The notes: generated from the letters alone by a model not told the origin. A stretch of 53,990 nucleotides of DNA from Conchiformibius kuhniae DSM 17694 (GCF_000428785.1 NZ_AUAP01000018.1:1-53990); one strand, 5' to 3'. Positions 41,991-53,898 are shown, numbered from the stretch's first letter. A program made the numbers and translations.

Positions 41991-42195
41991 GGGTGTGCCA
42001 TCATTTAAATTCTTTCATTTCTTTCATTGCGAATCAACGAAGCATAAAAACTGCCGTCATGCCCGCGCAGGCGGGAATCCACTGCCCGATGCTTGGTAAG
42101 CCGTGTTTTATCAAGGTTTGTCGTGCTTCGACTTGGATTTCCGCATGCGCGGGAATGACGGTGTGGTGTTTTTTCGGTTAATTTAATGACGCGCC
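41991..42195. repeat. Intergenic mosaic element, copy D
   Basis: Ends GGGTGTGCCATCATTTAA (left) and TTAATTTAATGACGCGCC (right) are worn versions of the copy B ends. The core holds CCCGCGCAGGCGGGAATCCACTG, GATGCTTGGTAAGCCGTGTT and GTGCTTCGACTTGGAT words shared with copy C. No gene inside. Confidence 0.72.
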
Positions 42196-42400
42196 ACAGG
42201 TGCATGATGACATGTCCCCGTCTTTTTTCTATTGATAAAATCTAATGGTATGATAAGCAAAATTGCAATGGCATTCGGGTGCGCTGCCGTGCCGTTTCCG
42301 GCTGCGGCAAATCAGCAGAAACCGCAGAACCATGCGCCCGCACGGGCAGGACGGCGCGGCGGCATGGCTGTGTGCGCGCGCGGGATTTTGCCGCCGTATG

Positions 42401-42429
42401 TTGATGCCTTTTTCGTGCGGTGTTAAACT
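42401..42429 (+). promoter_or_regulatory. Possible promoter of the adhesin gene
   Basis: TTGATG (42401) and TAAACT (42424) are 17 bases apart; each matches consensus at four of six. It would give a leader of about 285 bases with a G+C-rich hairpin at 42548-42574. The rest of 42196-42719 holds no supported gene; a short signal-peptide-like frame at 42250-42426 is noted elsewhere. Confidence 0.3.
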
Positions 42430-42719
42430 GAAGTACTTACCGAGAGTCCGTACTCGAAAATTCAAGGTGCGGGCAACTCGTCCGACAAACCCACAACCGG
42501 AAGCCGTTCCGCCTTTTTGCGGGTGGTATGCCGTTTGCTTATTCTTGCCTTTGGCGCCCAAGCGCCGCCAAAGGGCGGGCAAACGGGCGGTTTCCGAATC
42601 TGCGTGCCGCTTGGCGCGGTACGCAGCCGCGACTCAAGGCATACGGTCTGTGTCGGGGCGTATCTGCGGCACGCGGGGCGTGTCTGCAACCGAGCAATGT
42701 TTATAAAGGATTTTGCATT

Positions 42720-45700
42720 ATGAACCATACCTATCGGGTTGTTTATAACGAAACCACCAATACCTATGTCGCCGTGTCGGAAAACGAACCGGCACGCGGC
42801 AAAAAAAGCAAATCGGTGAAAACGGCGGTGGCTGCTGCCGTGGCACTGACCTTCGGCGGCGCATCGGGCATGGCATCTGCTTTGATGACCGACAGTATCG
42901 CCGGCGGTTCGGGTAGAACCAATATCTTAATCAAGCCCAACGGCGGTACAGCTCCCTCTGTAAGCGGTGAAAATTCGATTGCCATCGGCGCCAGCACCAA
43001 AGGGCACACCTCCACCGTGTCCATCGGTCATGCTGCCGAAGCCAACGACCGTTTCGGCGTTGCCATCGGTCGTCAGGTGGAAGCGGCGGGCGCAGAATCG
43101 GTTGCGCTCGGCACGATGGGCGCAACAGGCCCGAAAACCATCGCCAAAGGCACGCAGGCGCTGGCATTGGGTACGCGCAACCAAGCCATCGGCAACCAAA
43201 GCATCGCCGCAGGTAACGACACTTTCGCGGGCGGCTTCGGCTCGATTGCCATCGGTACGGACGACACCGGCACTGCCCAAACGCCGGGCAACGCGCAAAC
43301 CATCGTTTCTTCCCACCGCTATTTGGTGGACGGCGACGACAAACAGCGTAAGGGCGAGGGCTTTGTCCGCACCGACAAAAACAATCCCGATACCTATATT
43401 TCCACTGTGGCGCAAGGCAGTGGCGCATTGAGCTTGGGCGCACACACCCAATCGCTGCACCACGGTGCCACCGCCATCGGCGCGGGCGCGGTTGCGGGCA
43501 TGGGTAAAGTGGTGTCGGGTACGTTTAACACCAACGATTTGAATCTGGACTCGATTAGGGGTATTCAGGCAACCGCCATCGGTTCGCAAAGCTTCGCCGC
43601 TTCCGACCGCACCACGGCTGTGGGTACCAATTCCATGGCGGGCGGCGCCAATGCCACTGCTGTGGGCGCGGGCGCGGTTGCCTATTCCAAACAAACCATC
43701 GCCATCGGTGATGGCGCGATGGCGGGCAGCAACGGCGAATCGAATACCAGCAGGCTGAGCGAGAAGGGTGCCGACAAAGCCGATGCCATCGCCATCGGTA
43801 CGAAAGCAGATGCACAAGGCTTGGCAACCGTTGCCTTGGGTGCGGGCGCGAGCGCCGCAAGAGGCACTGACGGTGCGGTCGTTATCGGCTGGAATGCGAA
43901 AAGCTCGGACGGCGGCAGCCGCCACCTTGACCGCGAAAATCCGTTCAACCCGTTGTCAAAACAAGAGAATTTGACAAAATCGGGCAGCGTCTACGTGATT
44001 AAAAACGCCGGCTCGATGCTGGCGACCAATGCCGGTATTGAAGGCAATACCTCTTCCGTGAGCGTGGTCATCGGCCCGAATGCCGATGCCACCGGCGGCA
44101 ACGGCGGCGTGGCATTGGGTGACCGCGCCAAATCAGGCTCGGGCTTGAGCATTGCCATCGGCGCGAATGCCCATGCCGTGAAAAAAGCCAACCAAGGTAC
44201 GTCCACCATCGCCATCGGCCCTTCCGCCTACGCCAGTGGCAACACCGCTTTGGCACTCGGCCGCCAATCGGCTGCCGACGCCGACTTTGCCCAAGCCATC
44301 GGTAACGTTGCCGCCGCCACCGGCAAAGGCTCGCTGGCAGTCGGACACTCCGCCAACGCCACCGGCTACCGCGCCATCGCCATCGGCTCGTCCAACATCA
44401 ATGATGCGGGCGGAACGGTCGGCTCATACGGCACGCAAGCCGGCACCAACTACCAAAAAGACAGCCAAGCCCGCGCTTCCGGCGACGATGCCATCGCCTT
44501 CGGTAGCGGCGCCCAAGCCGATTCCTACACTTCCATCGCCATCGGCGCCTTTGCCGATGCCGAACCCAATGCCAACCATACCATCGCTTTCGGTAACGAA
44601 GCCAAAGCATCGGGCGTAAAAGGCATTTCCGTAGGCTTCAAAGCCAAAAACAGCGCTGAAACCGCCACCGCCATCGGCTCGGAAGCCGAAGCAAGCAACA
44701 AAAACGCCATCGCAGTCGGCACCAAAACCCAAACATCGGGCGAACGCTCCTTGGCAGTGGGCTTTGAAAACAAAGTAAGCGGCACCGATTCGGGCGTGTT
44801 CGGCAACAAAAACCAAAACAGCAAAAACAAAACCTTCGTGGTGGGCAACAGCGTCAATCCCACGCAGGACAACAGCGTGATTTTGGGCGACAGCTCCACC
44901 GACCGCGCCGCCACCACCGAAAACACCGCCAATGTAAACGGCTTGAAATACAGTGGCTTTGCCGGACAAGGCGCACCCGCCAAAGGCGTGGTGAGCGTGG
45001 GCAAACAGGGCGGCGAACGCCAAATCATCAACGTGGCGGCGGGCAAAATCGACAAAAACTCCACCGATGCCATCAACGGCTCGCAATTGTACTGGACGCA
45101 AGACCGCTTGGGCAATGTGGCGAAAACCACCGCGCAGCATTTGGGCGGAAACGCAAAAGTAAATGATGACGGCAATCTCACTGCCCCGACTTACCGCATT
45201 GTTCACGAATCCAATCCCAGACAAAGCCGCAACGTCAATAATGTCGGCGACGCCTTCACCCACCTCAACAACTACATCAACGAAGGCTGGGAAGTTCACG
45301 ACAAAACCGGTCAAAAAGCCAAAGTTACCCCCGGCGACAAAGTGAAATTTGTGGCGGGCAACGGCGCAACCGTGAATGTTGCCCAAGAACAAAACGGCGA
45401 AACTGTGATTACCATCGGCGCAACCCCGCAGCAAGGCGGCCCCGCCATCACCAACACCAACCTGAACGTACAAAACGGCAAAGTGCAAAACCCCGCACAA
45501 GGCGATGCCTACGTGCAAGCGGGCAACTTGGCGCAAACCATCAACAACGTTTCATGGAAAGCACAAGGCAACGGTCAAGACAAAGCCGATGTGAAAGCGG
45601 GCAGCAAAGTGAATTTTGCCGACGGCGACAACACCAAAGCCGTTGTTACCCATGCGGGCGACACCACCACCGTCAAATACAATGCCGAAACCAGCAAAGT

Positions 45701-48700
45701 AAAATTTGAAAACGGCACGGCAAGCAAAGACGGCGACAAACTCGCCAAAGCGGGCGACGTGGCAGACGTAACCAACAAAGCCGTTACCCACCTGATTGAA
45801 AAAGGCATGAACTTTGAAGGCAATACGGGTGGTGCGGTTCATAAAAACTTGGGCGAGAAGCTCACCGTTAAAGGCGGACACGGCGGACAAGGCGTTTCCG
45901 ACAAAAACACCTATGTTGCCAACGAAAACGGCAATTTGGTGGTGAAATTCGCCGAAAACCCCGAATTTAAAGGCGTGAAGCTGGTCAATAACGGCAACAC
46001 CGTGAATCTGAACCCCGTAGCGGGCAACAAGCTCAACTTGGGCGGCGGCAACAACAATGCGCCTGTGGTCATCGGCAATGTGGCAAACGGCGTGCAGGAC
46101 AGCGATGCTGTAAACGTCAGCCAGTTGAAAGACCTGAAATGGAAACTGGACGTTGATGCGGCCGGCGGCACGGCAACCGGACAAGGTGCGGTTGAAGTGG
46201 GCAGCCAAACCGTAACCGTGTTGGCGGGTAACGGCATTAAAGTGGAAAAAAATGGCACCAATCTGACCATTTCGTCCACCGTCAAGCCCGGTGCGCCCGT
46301 GCAAAACGTGGAATACGCCGATTTGAATGTCGGTACGGACGGCAAAGTTGCCACACCGAGCAACACAGACGGCGCGAAAGCCGTTAATGCCACCACCGTA
46401 GCCAAAGCCATCAACGACAGTGGCTGGAAAGTAACTTCCGGCACCGCAGACGGCGGCGCACAAGACGGCAACCCCACCAACAAACTGGTGAAAGCGGGCG
46501 ACCAAGTTACCCTGCAAGCCGGTAAAAACTTGAAAGTCAAACAAGAAGACGGCAAGTTTACCTTCGGCACGCAAGAAAACGTAACCTTTACCCATGTGGA
46601 CAGCAACAGCGTAACCATCGGCAAAGGCAGCACCCCCGCGACCACCAATCCCGTAACCTTGACGGCAAACAACGGCGTATTGAAAGTGGCGGGCAACAAC
46701 GATGCTGCGGCGAAAATCACCAATGTCGCCCCCGCCGACATCAGCGAAACCAGCAAAGACGCGGTAAACGGCAGCCAACTGTACGCGCTGGGCAACAGCG
46801 TGCGTAATGTGTTTGGCGGCGATACCAAGTTTGAAAACGGTGCGGTGAAAGATTTCAAATATCAAGTTGGTAAAGAAAACGGCAATTACGGCAATCAGGC
46901 AAACAATGTTACCGATGCGTTCAAAAATCTGAATGATTATGTGAACGAAGGCATTAAAGTTGCCCAAAACGATGCCGATAAGGGCAAATTGACGCCGACC
47001 GAAACACTGAACTTTAAAGACACCGACAGCGTTACCGGCACGGTAACGGCGAACGGCGACAAGGTTGATGTGAGCTTTGCCGTGAAAACAGGCAAAGTCA
47101 AAGCCGAAAACAAAAAAGCCGTTGCCGATGACGCGGCAGGCAAAATTGCCACCGTTGCCGATGTGGCGGACACCGTAAACAACGTGGCGTGGAGCGTGCA
47201 GGAAAAAGGCGCGCACAAAGCCGACGTGAAAGCGGGCAGCAAAGTGGATTTTGTTGACGGCGACAACACCAAAGTCAGCGTTACCCATGCGGGCGACACC
47301 ACCACGGTGAAATACAGCGTGGATACGGGCGAAGTGAAATTCGACCCCGCAGACAATCAAGCCAAAGCACCCGATGCCAATAAAGTTGCCAAAGCGGGCG
47401 ACGTTGCCAATGTAACCAACGCGGCTGTGAAGCACGTGGTGGATACGGGCATGAAGTTTGCCGGCAACGACGGCAATCCCGTGCATAAAAAATTGGGCGA
47501 AACCCTGAATATCGAGGGCGGACACAACGGCACGGGCGTGAGCAGCAAAAACACCTACGTTTCCAAAGACGGTGATAAATTGCTGGTGCAGTTTGCCGAA
47601 AATCCCGAATTTAAAGGGGTGAAATTGGCAGACGGTAACCATGTCGTCAATCTGAGCCCTGTGGAAGGCAACAAGCTGAAATTGGGCGGCGGCAATACCA
47701 ACGCGCCCGTAACCATCAGCAATGTGGCAGACGGTGTGGACGGTAAAGACGCCGTGAACGTAAGCCAACTGAATGCGCTGAAATGGAAACTGGACGTTGA
47801 TGAAGACGGCGGCACGGCGACCGGAAAAGGCGCAAGCGAAGTCGGCAACGGCACGGTAACCGTGGTGGCGGGCAAAGGCATCGGCGTGAAAAAAGACGGT
47901 AACAAAGTAACCATTTCTGCCGATGTGCCGGAAGTCAGCTTTGCCGATTTGAGCGTGGGCGGTGATGGCAAAGTGGTGAATCCCGGCGCAGCCGAAGGCG
48001 GTAAGTCCGTCAATGCCACCACTGTTGCCAATGCCATCAACAATAGCGGCTGGTTGGCGCAGGCAGGTGCGGTTGAAGGCGGCGTTGTCGAAGGCGGCGA
48101 CCAAGCGCAACTGGTCAAAGCGGGCGACAAAGTGACCCTGCAAGCGGGCAAGAACCTGAAAGTGAAGCAAGACGGCAACAACTTCACCTTCGGCACCCAA
48201 GAAACCGTCACCTTTACCGGAGTGAACAGCAACACCGTCACCATCGGCAAAGGCAGCGACCCTGCGACCGCCAATCCCGTTACCCTGACCGCGAAGGACG
48301 GCGTCCTCAAAGTTGAAGCAAACGACGGCGCCGCAGCCAAAATCACCAACGTTGCCCCTGCCGACCTGAGCGAAACCAGCACCGATGCCGTCAACGGCAG
48401 CCAACTGTACGCCCTGGGCGACAGCATCCGCAACGTACTTGGCGGCGACACCAAATTTGAAGACGGCAAAGTCCAAGGCTTTGACTTCCAAGTTGGCAAA
48501 GAAGACCAAAGCCCGTACGGCAACAAAGCCGGTAACGTCCAAGACGCCCTCACCAACCTGAACGCCTACATCAACGAAGGCATCAAAGTTGGCGACAATG
48601 CGGGTACCGAAGTAGCCAAACTGACCCCGACCGACCAACTCAACTTCAAAGACGGCGACAACACCGCCAGCAAAGTTGAAGCGGGCGAAAACGGCACAGT

Positions 48701-51700
48701 CAACGTCAGCTTCGACGTCAAGACCGGCAGCGTTACCGTTGGTGAAGACAAAAAAGCCGTAGCCAACGAAGACAGCGGCAAAATCGCCACCGTCGGCGAC
48801 GTCGCCAACGCCGTCAACAACGTCGCATGGACCCTGCAAGAAAAAGGCGCCGACAAAGCCGACATCAAAGCCGGCAGCAAAGTCAACTTCATCGACGGCG
48901 ACAGCACCAAAGTCACCATCGGCGAAGACAACGGCGCCACCACCGTCAAATACGAAGTGAACACCGCCGCCCTGACCGGCGACGTCACCTTCACAGACGG
49001 CAAAGCATCGACCCCCGACGAAAACAAACTCGCCAAAACCGGCGACGTTGCCAACGTCACCAACAAAGCCGTTGACCACCTCATCGACACCGGCATGAAA
49101 TTTGCCGGCAACGACGGCGCCGAGATTCACAAAAAACTCGGCGAAACCCTCAACCTCGAAGGCGGCAACGACGGCGCAGCGGTTAGCGACAAAAACACCT
49201 ACATTGCCAACGAAAACGGCAAACTGAAGGTTAAATTTGCCGACAACCCCGAGTTCAAAGGCATCGACCTGAAAGACGGCGGCAACACCGTCAAACTCGG
49301 TAGTACCCCTGAAGGACTCAAACTGAGCAATGCAGACGGCGCCCCCGTCAGCATCAGCAACGTCAGCAGCGGACTCAACACCCATGCCGACGGCAAACCC
49401 GCAGGACTGCTCGACCTGACCGGCAACGGCAAAAACGGCGCCCCCGTGGCTGACAACACCGCCGCCACCGTAGGCGACCTGCGCAACATGGGTTGGGTCA
49501 TCAGCGCCGACAAAACCCAAGACGACAACGGCATCAACAACACCCCCTATAGCGGACAAGTGAAAAACGCCGGCGAAGTCAAAATCAGCGGCGGCGACCT
49601 CGTGAAAGTCAGCGGCAAAAACGACAACGGCGTCCACACCATCACCGTAGACCTTGATGCCCAAAACATCACCAACCACGCCCAACTGCCCGTCGTGTAC
49701 ACCGATACCGAAGGCAACAAAGTCTACAAACAACCCGACGGCAGCTTCACCAAACAGCCCGACGGCACAGGAGACAAAGTCAATGCCGATGACGTCATCG
49801 CCTCCATGAACAGCGGCGGCGACGACACCAAAGCACCGACCACCCTTGCCAACGTCAAAGGCAACCTCAACGTCGTTGACGATGCGGGCAACAAAGTGTA
49901 CGACGCCACCGGTGAGAAAGAAGTAGCGGGCAACCGCACCGAGTCCACCGCCGTACCCGAGTTGAAAGCCAACAACGCCGCCACCGTAAGCGACGTCGTC
50001 AACGCCGGCTGGAACCTCAAAGCCAACGGCGAAGCCAAAGACTTCGTACGCCACAGCGACACCGTCGACTTCGTCAACGGCTACGGCAGCAACATCGTCA
50101 TCGACAACAAAGACGGCAAAACCAGCAGCATCCGCATCGACACCCCGTTGAGCTACACCGACGGTGCCGACGTGAAGAACGTTGGTAACAAAGTCATGGG
50201 CGAACCGACCAACAGCATTACCCTGATTGGCGGAAACCAAGATGCGCCCGTACGTCTGCACAACGTTGCCAGTGGTGTGGGTGAAAACTTGAAAGACGAT
50301 GCCTTTGTTACCGCTTTGGAGAATGCGACCGGTTCGCAACTGAACAATGCGGTGAATGTGGCAGACCTGCAAAACCTGAACAAAGCCATCAACACGGCTG
50401 CGGGCAATACGGGCTTCAACCTGAATGCCAGCAAGTCCGAAGGCGGCGAGTTGGGCGACAGCAAGGCCACCGACAAACGCATCGGCAACGGCGAAACCAT
50501 GACGCTCGATGCGGGTAAAAACATCAAAATTACCCAAATCGACAACGGCTTCTCGGTTGCCACCAGCGACAATCTGAATGTGGTCAGCGTTACCGCCAAA
50601 GACGGCGACAAAACCACCAAGCTGGACGGCAACGGCTTGACGATTACGCCGGCAACCGGCGGTGTGGTCAGCCTCACCGGCACGGGCTTGGACAACGGCG
50701 GCAATAAGATTGTCAATGTTGCAGACGGCAAAGTCGCGCCCGACAGCAAAGAAGCGGTAAACGGCAGCCAGTTGTATCAGGTGTACCAAGTGGTGGGCGG
50801 CGACCCCGCGAAAACCAACTTCACCACGCTTGAGGTAGACGTTGTCCAGCCGGACGGTTCGGTTACCAAACAGAAAGTACCTTCGTCCAACGGCTACACG
50901 CTGACAACCTATAATGTGAAAGACCGTGGCAAATACTTGACCAACAACGTGATTGAAGCGGTCGGACGCATGAATGAGGAAGGCATCAAGTTCTTCCACA
51001 CCAATGACGGCGTGGTCAAACCGGTCGAGCAGGGCAAGAGCACCAATGATTCGAGCGCGAGCGGCGCATACGCCACCGCAGTCGGTTACAAAGCCGATGC
51101 TTCGGGCGAAAGCACGCTGGCCATCGGCAATGAAGCCAATGCTTCGGGTGCGAATGCGATTGCCATCGGTAAAGGCGCGGGTGCGATTGGCGACAACAGC
51201 ATCAGCATCGGCGTGGGCAACCAAGTTACCGGCAAACGCTCGGGTGCCATCGGCGACCCGTCCGTAGTGTCCGGAGACGGCAGCTACACCATCGGCAACG
51301 ACAATAAAGTCGCCACCAACAGTACGTTCGTGTTGGGCAGCAATGTGGAAACCACTGCCGACAATTCGGTGTTCTTGGGCGATAAATCCGCTTATGTTGC
51401 GGCAAGCGACACGCAAGGCTCGACCGGCGGCGCGGACAAACACGATTCGTCCAAAGCCTTGAACCAAGACGCGGCAAACGTGGCAGACAATGCCTATGCC
51501 GGACGCGACAAGGTGGTCGGCGTGGTCAGCGTGGGCAATGCCGGTGAAACCCGCCGCATTCAAAACGTGGCGCCGGGCATGATTGGCGAAAACAGCACCG
51601 ATGCGGTAAACGGCAGCCAGTTGTACGCACTGTAGTCCACTGTAAACAACGTCAACGCCGTAGCGGGCGCGGGCTGGAATCTGGGCGTGAACGATGAAGC

Positions 51701-52250
51701 GCCGGTAACCGTCAAGCCCACAGGCAACGCGCCGGCAACGGTGAAATTTGTCGATGGTCAGGGTACGACCGTGTCGCTGGACAAAACCGCGCCGCAGCCG
51801 ACCGTGAAAATCGATACGCCTCTGGCACACGTTTACAATGAGGACGGCTCGAAAGCCGATGCGGTGAGCTTGGTGGTCAATAAAGACGACAAAGGCAATC
51901 TGCAACCGGTAACGATTCACAATGTCGCACCGGGCAAACGCGGTACGGACGCGGTGAACGTTGACCAGCTCAAAGCGGGTCTGACCCAAATCCACAACCG
52001 TTTGGGCGACATCGCCGATGAGGCCGATGCGGGTACCGCCGCCGCCATGGCGACCGCAGGTCTGCCGCAGGCGTATCTGCCCGGCAAGAGCATGGTTTCC
52101 GTTGCCGGCAGCACCTATCGCGGCAAGCAGGGTTACGCCGTAGGCTTCTCCGCCATCAGCGACGGCGGCAACTGGGTCATCAAAGGCTCGGTGAACGGCC
52201 ATACGCGCGGACACTTCGGCGCGACTGTCGGTGCGGGTTACCAGTGGTAA
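42720..52250 (+). pseudogene. Giant YadA-like trimeric autotransporter adhesin, interrupted by in-frame TAG
   Basis: The frame has 3,176 codons from ATG 42720 (AAAGGA nine bases upstream) to TAA 52250, cut once by TAG at 51633-51635 (codon 2972). It starts with an extended signal peptide (MNHTYRVVYNETTNTYVAVSE then a hydrophobic core to about residue 60). A YadA-type head of many AIAIG-x-x-A repeats fills about residues 75-750. A long stalk with DAVNGSQLY necks near 45064, 46758, 48383, 50750 and 51597 follows, with DAVNVSQL connectors between, then a second short head near 51060-51400. After the TAG come 204 in-frame residues ending in the YadA anchor barrel (last residues GATVGAGYQW). The passenger alone would lack outer-membrane anchoring and trimer export. 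It may be a pseudogene, a suppressible allele or a sequence error. Confidence 0.9.
46758..50160 (+). repeat. Tandem stalk modules of about 1.6 kb in the adhesin
   Basis: Two consecutive modules start at DAVNGSQLYALG (46758 and 48383, 1,625 bases apart). They share the order neck, VGKE segment, LTPTxxLNFKD, VQEKGAxKADxKAGSKV, GDVANVTN, MKFAGNDG, NPEFKG. A more diverged first module begins near 45064. The segment from about 48200 to 50160 uses more GTC, CTC and GCC codons than the flanks. Confidence 0.75.
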
Positions 52251-52269
52251 TGCGCAAACTGTAATGCGG

Positions 52270-52295
52270 GCGGTCTGTGCCAAAGCGCAGACCGC
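52270..52295 (+). promoter_or_regulatory. Hairpin between adhesin and partner lipoprotein gene
   Basis: GCGGTCTG/CAGACCGC, an 8-bp stem with a 10-base loop and no T-run. It may be an RNA processing or attenuation point in the two-gene transcript. Confidence 0.45.
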
Positions 52296-52320
52296 TTGCA
52301 AGACAAACAAGGAATCTTAA

Positions 52321-53211
52321 ATGAAACACACTATGAAACCATGGGCATTGTCGTTGGCGGCTGCGTTGGCACTGTCGGCTTGCGGCACTTCCGGCACCTA
52401 TGTCCACGCAGACGGCAGCGCCGACCAACTGGTTTGGCCCAACCCCGAAAGCACCGCGTTTAACAAAGACCGCGGCACCTTTCCCAACGTGGCGAACCTG
52501 AAAGAAATCCGTAGCGGCATGAGCAAAGACCAACTGTATTACCTGATTGGTCGCCCCCAGTTTAACGAAGGCTTCCGCGTAACCGAATGGAACTACCTGT
52601 TCCACTTCAACACGCCCGGACAAGGCACGGATGGCGTAACCACTTGCCAATACAAAGTTTTGTTCGACAAAAACAAATTTGCCCGCAGCTTTTATTGGAA
52701 AGCGGTAGACCCCGTCAATGCCGTGTGTCCGCCCGAATTGCCGCAGCCCAAGCCTGTTCCCGCGCCCACGCCCGAGCAGCCCGCACCGCACCGCTTCACC
52801 CTGTCGGCAGACGCCCTGTTCGTGTTCGACAAAGGCGATGAAGCCAACATGCTGCCCAAAGGCAAAGCCGAACTCGACCAATTGGCAGTGGAATTGCGCC
52901 GCTTCCCGCGCATCGACCAAATCCGCATCATGGGTCATACCGACTATTTGGGCAGCGACTACTACAACATGATGTTGTCGCAGCAACGTGCCGAAACCGT
53001 CCGCCGCTATCTCTACCAGCGCGGCGTGCCGCGCGGCTTGATGCTCGCATTCGGCATGGGCGAAGGCTATCCGGTCAAACAATGTGCCAACAACGGCAAC
53101 CGCACCGAACTGATTGCCTGCCTGCAACCCAACCGCCGCGTGGAAATCGAAGTAAACGGCATTTCCGCAAGCGGCAATAACGGCAATCAAGGCATTACCT
53201 TGCCCCGTTAA
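52321..53211 (+). CDS. tpgA: TpgA-like OmpA-family lipoprotein, adhesin partner
   Basis: The 296-residue protein has a lipoprotein signal (lipobox LSAC, Cys near 21). An N-terminal SmpA/OmlA (BamE-like) domain follows at about 55-145 (IRSGMSKDQLYYLIGRPQF, WNYLFHF). After a Pro-rich linker there is a C-terminal OmpA peptidoglycan-binding domain (about 165-285; FVFDKGD, MGHTDYLGSDYYN, LSQQRAETVRRYL, PNRRVEIEV). This domain pair next to a trimeric autotransporter matches Acinetobacter TpgA, which ties the adhesin AtaA to the cell wall. AAGGAA lies six bases before the ATG. It is probably transcribed with the adhesin, 70 bases upstream. Confidence 0.88.
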   Translation: MKHTMKPWALSLAAALALSACGTSGTYVHADGSADQLVWPNPESTAFNKDRGTFPNVANLKEIRSGMSKDQLYYLIGRPQFNEGFRVTEWNYLFHFNTPGQGTDGVTTCQYKVLFDKNKFARSFYWKAVDPVNAVCPPELPQPKPVPAPTPEQPAPHRFTLSADALFVFDKGDEANMLPKGKAELDQLAVELRRFPRIDQIRIMGHTDYLGSDYYNMMLSQQRAETVRRYLYQRGVPRGLMLAFGMGEGYPVKQCANNGNRTELIACLQPNRRVEIEVNGISASGNNGNQGITLPR

Positions 53212-53230
53212 ACCCGTTTTGCGCTAAAAT
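53200..53230 (+). promoter_or_regulatory. Possible promoter of tsaC
   Basis: TTGCCC (53200) and TAAAAT (53225) are 19 bases apart, overlapping the end of tpgA. A transcript from it would start inside the terminator hairpin that follows. Confidence 0.3.
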
Positions 53231-53233
53231 GCA

Positions 53234-53267
53234 ACGTCCCGAATCCACACGGTTCGGGGCGTTTTTT
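53234..53267 (+). terminator. Terminator after tpgA
   Basis: A 10-bp stem ACGTCCCGAA/TTCGGGGCGT (one G-U pair), a 9-base loop, then TTTTTT. It ends only 10 bases before the tsaC start. Confidence 0.85.
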
Positions 53268-53277
53268 CAGGTGCTTT

Positions 53278-53820
53278 ATGAGAATCAACCCCGCAACCGT
53301 GCGCCATCTGCGGCGCGGCGGCATCGTCGCCTATCCCACCGAATCCTGCTACGGCCTGGGCGGACTGCCGCACCGTGCCGACGCCCTGCGCAAAATCCTG
53401 CGGCTCAAACAACGCCCGCAACACAAAGGACTGATTGTCATCGCCGACAAACTGTCGCGGCTCACCCCCTACCTGCGCCCGCTTTCCCCGACCACCCAAG
53501 CCCGTTTGCAAAACATCTGGCCTGCCCCCGCAACCTACCTGCTCGATGCCGGCAACGTCCTGCCCGCCCTGCGCGGACGGCGGCGCAAACAACTGGCGGT
53601 ACGCATTCCCGACCACACCGGCGCGCGCCGTCTGTGCCGCATGCTCGGCAACGCCCTGATTTCCACCTCCTGCAACCGTAGCGGACGCAAACCCTGCAAA
53701 ACCGCCCGCGAAGTGCGCCGCCAATTCGGCTGCCGCATACACATCATTCGCGGCAGAACCGGCAACAGAAAACAGCCCAGCACAATCATCGAATGGCAAA
53801 GCGGACAAAAACTGCGCTGA
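53278..53820 (+). CDS. tsaC: Threonylcarbamoyl-AMP synthase, TsaC/YrdC type
   Basis: TsaC makes the threonylcarbamoyl-AMP used for t6A modification of ANN-decoding tRNAs. The 180-residue protein has GGIVAYPTESCYGLGGLPHRADAL split over residues 14-37, the KQRPQHKGLIVI loop (about 45-56) and STSCNRSG (about 128-135), all YrdC-family motifs. AGGTG lies five bases before the ATG, immediately after the tpgA terminator. No clear separate promoter was found other than a weak one overlapping tpgA. Confidence 0.93.
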   Translation: MRINPATVRHLRRGGIVAYPTESCYGLGGLPHRADALRKILRLKQRPQHKGLIVIADKLSRLTPYLRPLSPTTQARLQNIWPAPATYLLDAGNVLPALRGRRRKQLAVRIPDHTGARRLCRMLGNALISTSCNRSGRKPCKTAREVRRQFGCRIHIIRGRTGNRKQPSTIIEWQSGQKLR

Positions 53821-53898
53821 ACCCCACAAAACGCCCAACAAAATACCAAATAAAAACAATAACTATACCATTTTCTCCCAAATTTCCCGTCAAACCCT

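Noticed and set aside
42238..42254. Promoter TTGATA ... TATGAT upstream of the adhesin
   Set aside because: The spacer is only 11 bases, too short for sigma-70.
42250..42426. A short frame starting MISKIAMAFGCAAVPFPAAA, like a signal peptide, upstream of the adhesin
   Set aside because: It has no ribosome binding site, and the part after the hydrophobic stretch is Arg/Ala-rich and unlike a mature protein. It is likely chance in leader DNA.
45552..52310. A 2,252-codon open frame on the minus strand opposite the adhesin stalk
   Set aside because: It mirrors the repetitive, C-ending codon use of the adhesin. The product is low-complexity (runs of VGDVG and FAVF), with no start signals and no domain. 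It is a by-product of sense-strand codon bias, though automated annotators may call it.
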